Below, piece by piece: positions 1-8,303 of a DNA stretch of 64,000 nucleotides. The position numbers and the translations under genes were made by a program. Source of the DNA: Nonomuraea polychroma (lineage in GTDB: Bacteria; Actinomycetota; Actinomycetes; Streptosporangiales; Streptosporangiaceae); contig NZ_SAUN01000001.1 of assembly GCF_004011505.1 (NCBI RefSeq), positions 3,782,001 through 3,846,000 on the forward strand, read 5' to 3'. Positions within the stretch are counted from its first letter, which is position 1; each line of letters opens with the position of its first letter. The notes under the pieces are model-generated. The model saw only the letters and a program-made list of their open reading frames with translations, was not told the origin of the DNA and did not search any database.

Positions 1-987
1 ACCGCGGCACTCGGGCTGCCCGAACTCAGGCAGGCGATCGCGCGGTTCTACCTGAACGAGCACGACGTCGAGGTCGACCCTTCACGGGTCGTCGTGACGG
101 CAGGAGCCTCGGCCGCCTTGGTGCTGGCCACCGCGGCACTCGTCAACACCGGTGACGAGGTGCTGATCGCAGACCCGTCGTACCCCTGCAACCGGCAGAT
201 CGTCGAAAGCTTCGGCGCCCACGTCACGCTCATCCCCGCCACAGCCGAGACCCGCTTCCAACTGGACGCGGCATCGGTGAAGTCGAACTGGACGGACAGG
301 ACCCGCGGGATCATGATCGCCACCCCGTCGAACCCGACGGGCACCTCGGTTCCGGCCGACGAGCTGGCAATGATCTGCGAACTCGCACGCGAGCGTGATG
401 CGTGGCGCATCGTCGACGAGATCTACCTCAACCTGAGCGACCACGACAACCAGGGCCGGCCACCGCAGAGCGTGCTGTCGTTCGATCCCGACGCCGTCGT
501 CATCAACAGCTTCTCGAAGTACTTCGGCATGACCGGCTGGCGACTCGGATGGTGCGTCGTTCCGGAGATCCTCGTGCCGGCGATGGAGCGCCTGGCCCAG
601 AACTACTTCCTGTGCGCGTCCGCGCCCGCCCAGCACGCGGCTCTGGCCTGCTTCACCCCCGACTCCCTGGCGGTCTGCGAGGAACGCCGCGTCGAGTTCG
701 CCAAGCGGCGCGCGCTCGTCCTCGAGGGGCTGTCGCGGATCGGGCTGCCGGTGCCCGTCCCGCCCGACGGCGCGTTCTACGCGTACTTCGACGTCAGTCA
801 CACCGGGCTCACCTCCTGGCAGTTCTGCGAGCGAGCGCTGCACGAGGCACACGTGGCCCTCACCCCGGGGAGAGATTTCGGCACACACACTGCGGAGACA
901 CACGTCCGTCTGTCGTACGCGGTGTCAACCGACGATCTCCACGAAGGGATCGCCCGGCTTGGGAAGTTCGTGGCGACTCTTCGATGA
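1..987 (+). CDS. PLP-dependent class I/II aminotransferase, 5' end outside window
   Basis: The frame is open from base 1, so the N-terminus lies upstream; about 328 residues are visible. Hallmarks of fold-type I aminotransferases are present: a glycine-containing cofactor loop (VTAGASAAL), the NPTG substrate/cofactor motif, an acidic D-E-I-Y segment whose Asp would contact the pyridine nitrogen, and SFSKYFGMTGWRLGW, whose Lys would form the internal aldimine. A C-terminal Arg in HVRLSYA would bind the substrate carboxylate. Family members transfer amino groups between amino acids and 2-oxo acids in the cytoplasm; the substrate cannot be told from sequence. The gene ends before a decayed remnant and is convergent with the minus-strand cupin gene. 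Confidence 0.9.
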   Translation, partial: TAALGLPELRQAIARFYLNEHDVEVDPSRVVVTAGASAALVLATAALVNTGDEVLIADPSYPCNRQIVESFGAHVTLIPATAETRFQLDAASVKSNWTDRTRGIMIATPSNPTGTSVPADELAMICELARERDAWRIVDEIYLNLSDHDNQGRPPQSVLSFDPDAVVINSFSKYFGMTGWRLGWCVVPEILVPAMERLAQNYFLCASAPAQHAALACFTPDSLAVCEERRVEFAKRRALVLEGLSRIGLPVPVPPDGAFYAYFDVSHTGLTSWQFCERALHEAHVALTPGRDFGTHTAETHVRLSYAVSTDDLHEGIARLGKFVATLR

Positions 988-1029
988 AGGGATCTGCCAC
1001 TTCGGCGTCGGTGCCATCGCCCGCGGTGA

Positions 1030-1124
1030 CTGGCACACCGACAGCACCGACCTGCAGCAGCTCATCGGCCGACCAGCCAACTCCCCTCGCGAACGTCGTC
1101 ACCGCCGCGCTCAGGGCCCTCTGA
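1030..1124 (+). pseudogene. C-terminal remnant of an NmrA-like/SDR protein (tentative)
   Basis: Two adjacent frames read DWHTDSTDLQQLIGRP and then TPLANVVTAALRAL followed by a stop. Joined by a frameshift they resemble the last residues of NAD(P)H-binding NmrA-type proteins, which end in a D-L-x-x-L-x-G-R-P segment and a short amphipathic helix. No start or Rossmann fold is present, so this is a fragment at most. Confidence 0.3.
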
Positions 1125-1156
1125 GACGCGGGCGTCCTGCCCGCCGGCCCGCGATG

Positions 1157-1570
1157 TCAGCCGATCGTGGGGTGGGCGCGGTACTCCTCATCAGTGACCT
1201 GCTCACCCCACTCGGTTTCGGGTACGCCCGCATCGCCGGTGCCCTCCCACATGGCCAGGTGGGCCATGAAGTGGTCGGGGGCGGCTCCGTGCCAGTGCCA
1301 CTCGCCGGGCGGGGTGCGGACGGTGTCGCCGGGCCGCATGACGACGATCTGGCCGCCGCGGGACTGCGCCAGGCCGATGCCCTCGGTGACGTGCAGGGTC
1401 TGCCCGGTGGCGTGGCGGTGCCAGGCGGTACGCGAGCAGGGCGCGAAGCGCACGATGTTGACCCGCATCCGCGAAGGCTCGGCGCCGGCGTAGATGACGT
1501 CGAACCACACGTCACCGGTGAACCATTCGGCCGGGCCCTTACTGGTGGGGCGTTTTTTCAGGACTTCCAT
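1157..1570 (-). CDS. Cupin-domain protein (quercetinase-like single-domain cupin)
   Basis: A protein of about 137 residues with the conserved cupin motifs: motif 1 around WHRHATGQTLHVTEG gives two His and a Gln in place of the usual Glu, and motif 2 around PGEWHWHG supplies the further metal-binding His. Such small cupins bind a divalent metal and often accompany aldo/keto reductases and carboxymuconolactone-decarboxylase-like proteins. I chose the second ATG (MEVLKK) because an AAGGAA ribosome-binding site lies just upstream; nine extra residues would result from the first ATG. It is the last gene of a minus-strand series that includes a broken aldo/keto reductase. Substrate unknown. Confidence 0.85.
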   Translation of the reverse strand: MEVLKKRPTSKGPAEWFTGDVWFDVIYAGAEPSRMRVNIVRFAPCSRTAWHRHATGQTLHVTEGIGLAQSRGGQIVVMRPGDTVRTPPGEWHWHGAAPDHFMAHLAMWEGTGDAGVPETEWGEQVTDEEYRAHPTIG

Positions 1571-1630
1571 ACGCGATTCCTTACCGAGGATCGGCATCTC
1601 GACGGTGCGGTTTGTAGAGGGAGGCGGCGG

Positions 1631-2183
1631 TCAGCGCTCGATCATTTGCATGTGCTCCTCGTTGTGGTGCTCACCGGCGGCCGGCGGGAGGTTGTCGAGC
1701 TTGGCGATCTGCTCGGCCGTCAGCTGGATGCCGTCGGCGGCGATGTTCTCCTCCACATCCCGCGTCCACAGCGAGTACTCCTCTCCTCGATCGGCGTGTT
1801 CGGGTCGACCCGGTGCTGGTAGTACAGGCCGATGTGGTCGGTGCCGAGCCGCTCGAGCGAGCCCTCGACGGCGGTACGGATGTTGGCCGGGCTGCTGTCG
1901 AGCCGGCCCGGGCCCCCGCGCGAGTGCGAGACGAAGCCGAACTTCGTCGCCAGCACGACCTGGTCCCTGTGGCCCTTCAGCGCCCTGCCGACCAGCTCCT
2001 CGTTGACGTACGGGCCGTAGATCCCGGCGGTGTCAAGGAATGTGACGCCCGGCTCCAGCGCCCGGTGGATGGTGCGGATGGACTCGGCGTCGTCGCTCAC
2101 GCGCCGGTGCAGCCGAAGGACATGCCCACCGTGCCCAGGCCGATGCGCGAGACGTCCAGATCTCTCAGCGTGGTGTGCTTCAT
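1631..2183 (-). pseudogene. Aldo/keto reductase, frameshifted and internally deleted
   Basis: The start [20 protein letters not shown] is typical of the AKR11/12 group. A frameshift follows after SFGCTGA, after which [19 protein letters not shown] and [16 protein letters not shown] continue in another frame with the catalytic Asp and Tyr. After [11 protein letters not shown] about 170 residues are missing: the sequence jumps with another frame change to [20 protein letters not shown] and the normal C-terminal end (LPPAAGEHHNEEHMQMIER). The (beta/alpha)8 barrel cannot form. The start codon lies 2 nt beyond the DUF2255 stop, so this was part of the same operon. Confidence 0.88.
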
Positions 2184-2185
2184 GG

Positions 2186-2563
2186 TCACCTCTCGGGAAC
2201 GAGCTTGATCGTCGCGGCTCGCGACTCAGGGTTCACGACGCCGCCGATGACGTTGGCGCCGTAACGGCGGTACTTGGTGCGGTAGACCTCGTCGATCTCG
2301 TCGTCGAGGGCATGGTCGGCGTCTTCGAACGTGACGTCCGCCTGCACGCCGCCGGCCGAGATGCGGCCTTGGCGGCGGGTCTGGGCGCCGCGGTACCAGG
2401 CGCCGGAGCGGCCGTTCATGCAACGGACGTACAGGTCGTCGCCGACGCGGACAACCCACATCGTCACGGGCCGCCGCAGCGTGCCGTCGTCGCGGCGGGA
2501 GGCGAGGTCCAGTTCGTCCGTCTCGCCGATCGCGGTGAGTTCGTCGTCGGTCCAGGCGGTCAT
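2186..2563 (-). CDS. DUF2255 family protein
   Basis: A 125-residue protein matching the DUF2255 pattern: an N-terminal W-T-x-x-E-L segment, a central [18 protein letters not shown] strand pair, SGAWYRG, and a C-terminal YRTKYRRYG helix. The fold is predicted to be a flavin-reductase/PNPOx-like split barrel and the proteins often sit beside oxidoreductases, as here. No catalytic function is established. An ATG with upstream GGAGAA is used as start. It is followed 2 nt later by the aldo/keto reductase pseudogene. Confidence 0.85.
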   Translation of the reverse strand: MTAWTDDELTAIGETDELDLASRRDDGTLRRPVTMWVVRVGDDLYVRCMNGRSGAWYRGAQTRRQGRISAGGVQADVTFEDADHALDDEIDEVYRTKYRRYGANVIGGVVNPESRAATIKLVPER

Positions 2564-2574
2564 CGTTCTCCTTC

Positions 2575-2735
2575 GGGTCCGGGCTGGATGAGGACGGCCC
2601 GCAGGCCGCCGCGCCGAATGCGCTCGCCCTGCTCGGTGGCCGGCCGGGACTTGTAGGGCCTACCCGCGGCCGGTCGAAGGTCGGTGACCGACACGCCTGG
2701 TGCGGGTCCGTTGTCGGCAAATCCGCCCCGCCGGG
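2575..2735 (-). repeat. Truncated second copy of the dehydrogenase locus (upstream repeat plus C-terminal scrap)
   Basis: Bases 2661-2735 closely resemble 3811-3880 upstream of the dehydrogenase (shared core CACGCCTGGTG-GGGTCCGTT followed by ATCCGCCC). Just beyond, at 2581-2615, the minus strand reads R-x-x-L-R-A-V-L-I-Q-P, like the end of the intact dehydrogenase (R-T-A-L-K-V-L-I-Q-P). This is what remains if the promoter plus dehydrogenase unit was duplicated in tandem and one copy lost nearly all of its coding region. Confidence 0.6.
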
Positions 2736-2738
2736 TGG

Positions 2739-3776
2739 TCAGGGCTGGATGAGCACCTTGAGCGCCGTACGCTCGTCCATCGCGCGGTAGCCGTCGGGCA
2801 CCTGCTCCAGGACGATCGCCTGGTCGAACACCCGGCCGGGCTCGACCCGGCCCTCCAGCACGTCGGGCAGCAGTTGGTCGATGTAGGCGCGCACCGGGGC
2901 CGGGCCGCCGGTCAGCGTGATGTTGGGGCCGAACAGGCTGGCGAACCCGATCGCGGCGTCCTCGTACTGCGGCACGCCGACGCGGCTGATCACGCCGCCG
3001 GGACGGACCACGCCGACCGCCGTCTCGTAGGCGTTCATGTAGCCCACCGCCTCCAGCACCGCGTGGACGCCCTGGCCGCCGGTCAGCTCCCGCACCTTCT
3101 CGACGCCTTCGGCCCCGCGCTCGGGCACGACGTCGGTGGCGCCGAAGTCGATGCCGAGCTTGGTACGGGCGTCGTGGCGGCCCATCAGGATGATCTGCTC
3201 GGCGCCGAGCCGCTTGGCCGACAGCACCGCCATCAGCCCGACCGCGCCGTCGCCGATCACCGCCACCGTGGTGCCTGGATTGACGTGGGCCTGCTTGGCG
3301 GCGTGGTAGCCGGTGCCGTACACATCCGCCAGGGTCAGCAGCGACGACAGCAGCTCGCTGTCCTCGCCGACGGGCAGCTTGACCAGCGTGCCCTGCGCCT
3401 GCGGGACGCGGATCGCCTCGGCCTGACCGCCGCCCACCCCGCCGGATGCCCAGAAGCCGCCGCTGAGGCACGAGGTGTGCAGGCCCTCGCGGCAGAAAGC
3501 GCAGGTGTTGTCGGAGTAGGCGAACGGCGCCACCACCACATCGCCGCGCCTGAGCCCGGACACCTGCGAGCCGAGGTCCTCGATCACGCCGAGGAACTCG
3601 TGCCCCATCGGGGTTCCCCGCTCCGAAGCAGGCAGGGAGTGGTACGGGTGCAGGTCGCTGCCGCAGATGCACGAGCGCACAATGCGCACGATCGCGTCGG
3701 TGGGCTGCTGGATGGCCGGGTCGGGCGCGTTCTCCACGCGCACGTCACCGGCGCCATACATGAAAGTGGCTCGCAT
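2739..3776 (-). CDS. Zinc-dependent alcohol dehydrogenase family (MDR) protein
   Basis: A 345-residue medium-chain dehydrogenase. Catalytic-zinc ligands are visible in SCICGSDLHPYH (Cys) and GHEFLGVI (His-Glu). The structural-zinc loop reads DNTCAFCREGLHTSC, so only three of the usual four Cys remain. The NAD(P)-binding Rossmann motif is AVIGDGAVGLMAVLSAKRLG. It would oxidise an alcohol or reduce a carbonyl in the cytoplasm; substrate unknown. The gene is flanked by imperfect direct repeats (2661-2735 and 3811-3880), evidence of a past tandem duplication. It lies between an XRE regulator and a DUF2255 gene on the same strand. Confidence 0.9.
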   Translation of the reverse strand: MRATFMYGAGDVRVENAPDPAIQQPTDAIVRIVRSCICGSDLHPYHSLPASERGTPMGHEFLGVIEDLGSQVSGLRRGDVVVAPFAYSDNTCAFCREGLHTSCLSGGFWASGGVGGGQAEAIRVPQAQGTLVKLPVGEDSELLSSLLTLADVYGTGYHAAKQAHVNPGTTVAVIGDGAVGLMAVLSAKRLGAEQIILMGRHDARTKLGIDFGATDVVPERGAEGVEKVRELTGGQGVHAVLEAVGYMNAYETAVGVVRPGGVISRVGVPQYEDAAIGFASLFGPNITLTGGPAPVRAYIDQLLPDVLEGRVEPGRVFDQAIVLEQVPDGYRAMDERTALKVLIQP

Positions 3777-3810
3777 CAGAGTTTCCGCATCTCGTATTCG
3801 ATCGCCGGAC

Positions 3811-3880
3811 CCACCCGCGGCCGGTTGACCGGCACGCCTGGTGAGGGTCCGTTACGGGTGGATCCGCCCTGCCGCCGCAA
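3811..3880 (-). repeat. Direct repeat upstream of the dehydrogenase
   Basis: This leader segment recurs in imperfect form at 2661-2735. Both contain ACCCGCGGCCGGT, then CACGCCTGGTG-GGGTCCGTT and ATCCGCCC. The copy here lies directly upstream of the intact dehydrogenase and probably includes its promoter region; the other is upstream of only a C-terminal scrap. Confidence 0.65.
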
Positions 3881-4026
3881 CGGCTTGGCGGCGGACGTTC
3901 CGGCCGCCGTGGGGGTCGAGGTTCTCCCTGGTCAACCCCTATTCAACGCGCATGCTCGGACGCGCGGCAGGGCCTGCTGTTACAGGTAATGGCAGAACCC
4001 CCCAGCGGGGTTCACCGGCCCGCGGA

Positions 4027-4917
4027 TCACGTCTGGTCTGGGGACGCCTGCTGCGCCTCGGCGAGGTCCTGGGTGGCCGCCCAGCTGGCGAGCATCTTGA
4101 GTCCGTCGGCGGCAGGGCTGCCGGGGGTGGCGGTGTAGACGATGAGGGTCAGGCCGGGCTCAGACGGCAGCTCCATCGATTCGAAGTTCAGGTCGAGCTG
4201 GCCGACGACCGGGTGGCGCAGCCGTTTCTGACCGCTGCGGTGAAACTGCACGTCATGGGAGGCCCAGCGCTGCCGGAAGACCTCGCTCTGCGTCGAAAGC
4301 TCACCGACCAGCTCGATCAGCGCCCGGTCGTGCGGGTCGCGACCCGCCTCCAGTCGCAGCATGGCGGCGGCGTCATTGGCGACCCGGTCCCAGTCGACGA
4401 AGAACTCCCGCGCGGCCGGGTCGAGGTAGACGAACCGGGTGGTGTTCGCCGGGCGGCGAGGATCGGCCAGGACGGGAGCGTAGAGCGCGCGGGCGAGGCG
4501 GTTCATGGCGACGATGTCGTGGCGGCCGTTGCGCACCCAGGCCGGTGCGTCGGTGATGGCGTCGAGCACCTGCTGGATCGCGGGCCGCACAGTGGCCGGC
4601 GGCGTACGGCGGCGGCGAGGACCCGGGCTGACGGCCCGGGCCAGCGAGAACAGGTGCTCCCGCTCGGCCTCGTCCAACCGCAGGGCCCCGGCCAGGGCGT
4701 CCAGCACGCTGTCGGAGGCACCGGCGAGGTTCCCCCGCTCCATGCGGACGTAATAGTCGATGGAGACACCGGCGAGCATCGCGACCTCCTCCCGCCGCAG
4801 TCCTTTGACGCGGCGGTTGCCTCCGTAGGCGGGTAGTCCCGCCTGCTCGGGGGTGATGCGCGCCCGCCGCGAGCTGAGGAACTCGCGGACCTCGGCACGG
4901 TGGTCGATCTGGCCCAT
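4027..4917 (-). CDS. XRE-family regulator with MmyB-like ligand-binding domain
   Basis: A 296-residue protein. Residues about 10-75 form the helix-turn-helix (RRARITPEQAGLP, then GLRREEVAMLAGVSIDYYVRMERG). Residues about 105-280 form the MmyB-like domain (WVRNGRHDIVAMNRLARALYAP, FVDWDRVANDAAAMLRLEAG, HDRALIELVGELS), a PAS-like fold thought to bind a fatty-acid-like ligand. These regulators commonly repress an adjacent dehydrogenase or SDR gene; here the next same-strand gene is the zinc dehydrogenase. A paralogue lies at 40947-41846. Confidence 0.92.
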   Translation of the reverse strand: MGQIDHRAEVREFLSSRRARITPEQAGLPAYGGNRRVKGLRREEVAMLAGVSIDYYVRMERGNLAGASDSVLDALAGALRLDEAEREHLFSLARAVSPGPRRRRTPPATVRPAIQQVLDAITDAPAWVRNGRHDIVAMNRLARALYAPVLADPRRPANTTRFVYLDPAAREFFVDWDRVANDAAAMLRLEAGRDPHDRALIELVGELSTQSEVFRQRWASHDVQFHRSGQKRLRHPVVGQLDLNFESMELPSEPGLTLIVYTATPGSPAADGLKMLASWAATQDLAEAQQASPDQT

Positions 4918-5220
4918 TACCCCAGGGTATGCAAGGTGGCGGGAGCAAAGAAGGTAACGCCAGTACCCCGAACAAGGGTCAAGGTCCTGGTGCCCCGCTT
5001 GACCGGCAGCTCCAGGACGGCGAGTTCGTCGGCAACACTCCTCGTCATGAATGACCTCCCAGCAAGAGATCGGGCTGAGTTTGTTTCCGCTTGTCGGCGA
5101 CCTCGGGAGCGTGAGAAGCCCTTACGCCGGCCGCGGGCTCCAGAGCCCCTTGCCGGGGCTCGTCCGGGGGTGATGCCAGACGGGGTGCCTGGTCAGCCGC
5201 GGCTGTTCCGCCACCGGTGT
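4918..5220. other. Intergenic stretch of about 300 bp
   Basis: It separates the start of the XRE regulator from the end of the ECF41 sigma gene. A short minus-strand reading frame (5048 to 4919, beginning MTRSVADELAVLELPVKRG) is present but has no recognised relatives and no clear ribosome-binding site. I see no convincing gene or element. Confidence 0.4.
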
Positions 5221-6162
5221 TCATCGCAGGGTGAGCGGGGTCTCGGATTCGATGCGGGTCAGCTTTTCAGGGTTGCGGACGTAGTAGAGGCCGGAGATGC
5301 GGGCGTCCTCGACACGGATCGCAATGACGCCGTCGAGCTCGCCGTCCACGCGGAGGAGGAGTGCCGGGTTGCCGTTGACCACGGTGGGCTCGCTGGTGAG
5401 CGTGACTTGGGCCTTGCCGAGGCCGCCGACGATGAAGCGGACCACCTTGCCGGCACCGATGATCGGCCGCGGCGCGGCCTGCTTGATGCCGCCGCCGTCG
5501 CTCACCAGGACGACCTCAGGGGCGAGCACGTCAAGCAGGCCCTGCAGGTCCCTCGTTTCGAGCGCGCGCTGGAACGACTCCAGAGCCGCCCGGGCCTGGC
5601 TCGGGGAGACCACCTCGCGAGGGCGGCGGGCATCGACGTGCCGGCGGGCGCGGTGCGCGATCTGGCGGACGGCCGCGGGGCTCTTGGCGACGGCAGCCGC
5701 GATCTCGTCGTAGCCGACATCGAAGACCTCGCGCAGCACGAAGACGGCGCGCTCGGTCGGCGACAGCGTCTCCAGGACCAGCATCAACGCCATCGACACA
5801 CTCTCGGCGAGCTCGACGTCCTCGGCCACGTCGGGCGCGGTGAGCAGCGGCTCGGGCAGCCAGGGACCGACGTAGGACTCCTTGCGCCGGCCGAGCATGC
5901 GCAGCCGGTCCAGCGCCTGGCGGGTGGTGATCCGGACCAGGTAGGCACGCTGGTCGAGCACGGTGTCGAGGTCGACGCCCGCCCACCGCAACCAGGTCTC
6001 CTGCAGGACGTCTTCGGCGTCGGCGGCCGAGCCGAGCATCTCGTAGGCGACGGTGAACAGCAGGTTGCGGTGGGCGACGAACGCCTCGGTGGCGGAGTCC
6101 ATGCGGGCGCCACGAGCAGGCGGCTCCGCTGCGTCCGTTGTCCGCTCGCTGCGCTCGCTCAT
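5221..6162 (-). CDS. ECF41-family RNA polymerase sigma factor (SigJ-like, SnoaL-like C-terminal extension)
   Basis: A 313-residue sigma factor. Sigma-2 (about 15-85) includes RNLLFTVAYEMLGSAADAEDVLQETWLRW; sigma-4 (about 115-180) includes LSPTERAVFVLREVFDVGYDEIA and a helix-turn-helix. The rest (about 195-310) is a SnoaL-like domain ending in the GLYYVRNPEKL motif, which in ECF41 factors replaces a separate anti-sigma factor and modulates activity. I chose ATG 6162 (MSERSER) because GGGAG precedes it; a later ATG (MDSATEAF) is possible. Its upstream region contains a perfect ECF41 promoter, so it is probably autoregulated and controls the divergent SDR gene. Confidence 0.93.
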   Translation of the reverse strand: MSERSERTTDAAEPPARGARMDSATEAFVAHRNLLFTVAYEMLGSAADAEDVLQETWLRWAGVDLDTVLDQRAYLVRITTRQALDRLRMLGRRKESYVGPWLPEPLLTAPDVAEDVELAESVSMALMLVLETLSPTERAVFVLREVFDVGYDEIAAAVAKSPAAVRQIAHRARRHVDARRPREVVSPSQARAALESFQRALETRDLQGLLDVLAPEVVLVSDGGGIKQAAPRPIIGAGKVVRFIVGGLGKAQVTLTSEPTVVNGNPALLLRVDGELDGVIAIRVEDARISGLYYVRNPEKLTRIESETPLTLR

Positions 6163-6206
6163 GCCTGGCTCCCGCCTGTTCGCTCTCGACTGTGCTACAC
6201 GCACAA

Positions 6207-6233
6207 GACGCCAGTCTCCACCGCTTTGTGACA
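6207..6233 (-). promoter_or_regulatory. ECF41-type promoter of the sigma gene
   Basis: On the minus strand the -35 TGTCACA (6233-6227) and -10 CGTC (6210-6207) are separated by exactly 16 bp. This is the known ECF41 consensus. The -10 lies about 45 bp from the sigma start codon, which supports autoregulation. Confidence 0.8.
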
Positions 6234-6268
6234 CCCCGCGGCCGGTGGTGTATGTCACACAGCCGCGC

Positions 6269-6295
6269 CGTCACAGGGGTTGGGTCGCCGGCGTC
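6269..6295 (+). promoter_or_regulatory. ECF41-type promoter of the SDR gene
   Basis: CGTCACA (6269-6275), a 16-bp spacer and CGTC (6292-6295) match the ECF41 consensus with one change in the first base. It points at the SDR gene about 100 bp downstream, the kind of oxidoreductase target known for ECF41 sigma factors. Confidence 0.75.
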
Positions 6296-6398
6296 TCCAT
6301 GCCGTCAGGACGCCGCGCGAACGATCGGCGAGGCACACGCCTCCACCAGTGGTGTCCACCATGGAAATCCGCCACCGCAGAAAGAACGGGAAGACATC

Positions 6399-7250
6399 AT
6401 GAGCAAGGTCTGGTTCGTCACCGGTTCGTCGCGCGGCTTGGGCCGCAACTTCGTCGAGGCCGCCCTGTCGCGCGGTGACAAGGTGGCCGCGACCGCCCGG
6501 AACACCGGAAGCCTTGATGAGCTGGTTTCCACCTATGGCGACGCGGTGCTCCCGCTTGAGCTGGACGTGGCCGACAAGGCCGCCGTCTTCGAGGGCGTGA
6601 AGCGGGCCAAGGAGCACTTCGGCCATCTCGACGTCATCGTGAACAACGCCGGCTACGCCCAGATCGGCGCGGTCGAGGAGCTGACCGAGCGGGAACTGCG
6701 CGACCAGCTGGAGACCAACCTGTTCGGTGCGGTATGGGTCATCCAGGCCGCGCTGCCCTACCTGCGTGAGCAGCGCTCGGGGCACATCATCCAGCTGTCC
6801 TCGGCGGCCGGGGTCATCGCCATGCCGCTCGGCGGCGCATACCACGCCTCCAAGTGGGCCCTCGAGGGCTTGAATGAAGCTCTCGCCGGCGAGGTCGCCG
6901 ACTTCGGCGTCAAGGTGACCATCATCGAGCCCGGCGGCTTCGCCACCAGGTCCGGCAAGAACCCGGATCCGCTCGCCAACGGCCACATGGCCCAGACCGA
7001 CCCGGCCTACGACGGCCTCCGCCGCCGCCTCGGCGCGGTCGCCGGAAAGCAGCCCGCCGGCGACCCGGCCGCCGCGGCCCAGGCACTCCTCAAGCTCGTC
7101 GACTCCGACAACCCACCCCTGCGGGTGCTCTTCGGCCAGGGCTTCTACCCGATGATCCAGCAGGTTTACGCCGACCGGCTCAAGACCTGGGCCGACTGGC
7201 AGGACCTTTCGGCGGAAGCCCACGGCAACCTCGATCAAGAAGATCGGTGA
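6399..7250 (+). CDS. SDR-family oxidoreductase (ECF41 target)
   Basis: A 283-residue classical short-chain dehydrogenase. The cofactor loop is TGSSRGLGRNF; NNAG, a Ser in QLSSAAG and the YHASK catalytic Tyr/Lys pair are all present. The fingerprint resembles the oxidoreductase/retinol-dehydrogenase-like SDRs of actinomycetes that end with GFYPMIQQVYADRLKTW. The start at 6399 (MSKVWFVTG) immediately precedes the first Rossmann strand and follows GGGAAGA. It is divergent from the ECF41 sigma gene and has its own ECF41-type promoter. It probably detoxifies or modifies a small carbonyl compound; the substrate is unknown. Confidence 0.93.
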   Translation: MSKVWFVTGSSRGLGRNFVEAALSRGDKVAATARNTGSLDELVSTYGDAVLPLELDVADKAAVFEGVKRAKEHFGHLDVIVNNAGYAQIGAVEELTERELRDQLETNLFGAVWVIQAALPYLREQRSGHIIQLSSAAGVIAMPLGGAYHASKWALEGLNEALAGEVADFGVKVTIIEPGGFATRSGKNPDPLANGHMAQTDPAYDGLRRRLGAVAGKQPAGDPAAAAQALLKLVDSDNPPLRVLFGQGFYPMIQQVYADRLKTWADWQDLSAEAHGNLDQEDR

Positions 7251-7667
7251 CCCCGGTCTGAGGTGCGAGGTTTCTGGAGGATGTCAGTGCTGGATGCCAC
7301 GGCGTCCGAGAACGTAGAGGTCGTCGGCCAGACCCCGCCGGACAACCTCCCGACGTATACCTCCAGGCGCCCTGCCCCCTGCCCCACGGCACCACGAGGA
7401 CCCATTGAGCGGCACCGTCGCCTACGCGCGGGTCTCGGGGTTGGGAACGAACGGACACCGTCCGGTACAAGGGTCTGTTCCTGGAGGACCCGCTGGCGGT
7501 GACCTGGCCGGTGGTGGACTGACGACCGAGACGGCCAGCAGGGCGGCAGCTGACGCGCCCGTTCCGCACCTTCGTGCACGGCCGGGCCCGGACACACGCC
7601 GAGGGGCCGGTGGCGGTGTTCGGTGAACGGAGGGCCATCGTGGATGCGGAGGCGGCGGAGCGTGGGG
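7251..7667. other. Intergenic region with possible gene scrap
   Basis: About 420 bp between the SDR gene and a minus-strand regulator. The only protein-like piece is a short plus-strand tail around 7459-7521 reading VRYKGLFLEDPLAVTWPVVD then stop, which could be the end of a lost gene (faintly like sugar-nucleotide epimerase C-termini). No start or promoter is recognised. Confidence 0.3.
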
Positions 7668-8303
7668 TCAGGCTTCCGCGTGCCGGTCGAGGCCGAGCGT
7701 GGCGATGAGGTCTTCGTGAAGCTCGAACCAGACACGATGGCAGGAGTCGACGTCGGTGCGGTCGACCCAGGTGCTCTCCCCGGCTCGGGCGCGCGCCAGG
7801 GCTGTGGTGAATCGTGTGTCGTATCCGCGGAACCGTGTGAGGACGCTCCTGAGCCGGTCCGCGAGTGGCGTGAGTGCGCGGTCGATGCCGGCGAGCTCGA
7901 AGAGGACTCGGGCGTCCCAGGCGTAATCGGAGTGGTCGTTGACGGCGAGCCGATCGCCGGCGGTGGGCCGGAGTTGCCAGTCGGTGCAGGCTCGTAGCAG
8001 GAGGGCGTTCAGCGGGAGGAACTCGCGGTAGACGTCGTGGACCTCGTCGGCGCCGCCGACGCGTGCGAGCTCGGCCGCGAGCTGGCGCTCGTTCTCGGCT
8101 CGGCCCCGTTCGGTCAGCGACCAGCCTCCGGTGCCGGCGAAGGCGGTGTGCTCGACCCAGCCGCGTGCCTCGGCGTCGAGCAGCAGCTCTTTCGTCTCGG
8201 CCGGGTCGAGCCCGTACCGATGAGCGATCACTGGGGTGTCCGCGAACCCGGTGATGCGAACGGCGTGCAGGACCAGGAGGCCGGGCGGAGAGTCGCGCGT
8301 CAC
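7668..8303 (-). CDS. Winged-helix transcriptional regulator (MarR/PadR-like N-terminus)
   Basis: A 211-residue protein starting at GTG 8303, whose GTGA overlaps the stop of the upstream gene by 4 bp. Residues about 5-65 read as a winged helix (LLVLHAVRITGFADTPVIAHRYGLDPAETKELL then GWVEHT and GGWSLTERGRAENERQL). The remaining all-helical region (DWQLRP, DVHDVYREFLPLN, WFELHEDLIATLG) is not assigned to a known ligand domain. Translational coupling with the 8300-8716 gene and the divergent PEP-synthase-like gene suggest a local regulatory unit. Confidence 0.75.
   Translation of the reverse strand: MTRDSPPGLLVLHAVRITGFADTPVIAHRYGLDPAETKELLLDAEARGWVEHTAFAGTGGWSLTERGRAENERQLAAELARVGGADEVHDVYREFLPLNALLLRACTDWQLRPTAGDRLAVNDHSDYAWDARVLFELAGIDRALTPLADRLRSVLTRFRGYDTRFTTALARARAGESTWVDRTDVDSCHRVWFELHEDLIATLGLDRHAEA

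Noticed and set aside
82-903. Long open frames opposite the aminotransferase and most other genes
   Set aside because: They are mirror frames produced by high GC at third codon positions; their products have no family motifs.
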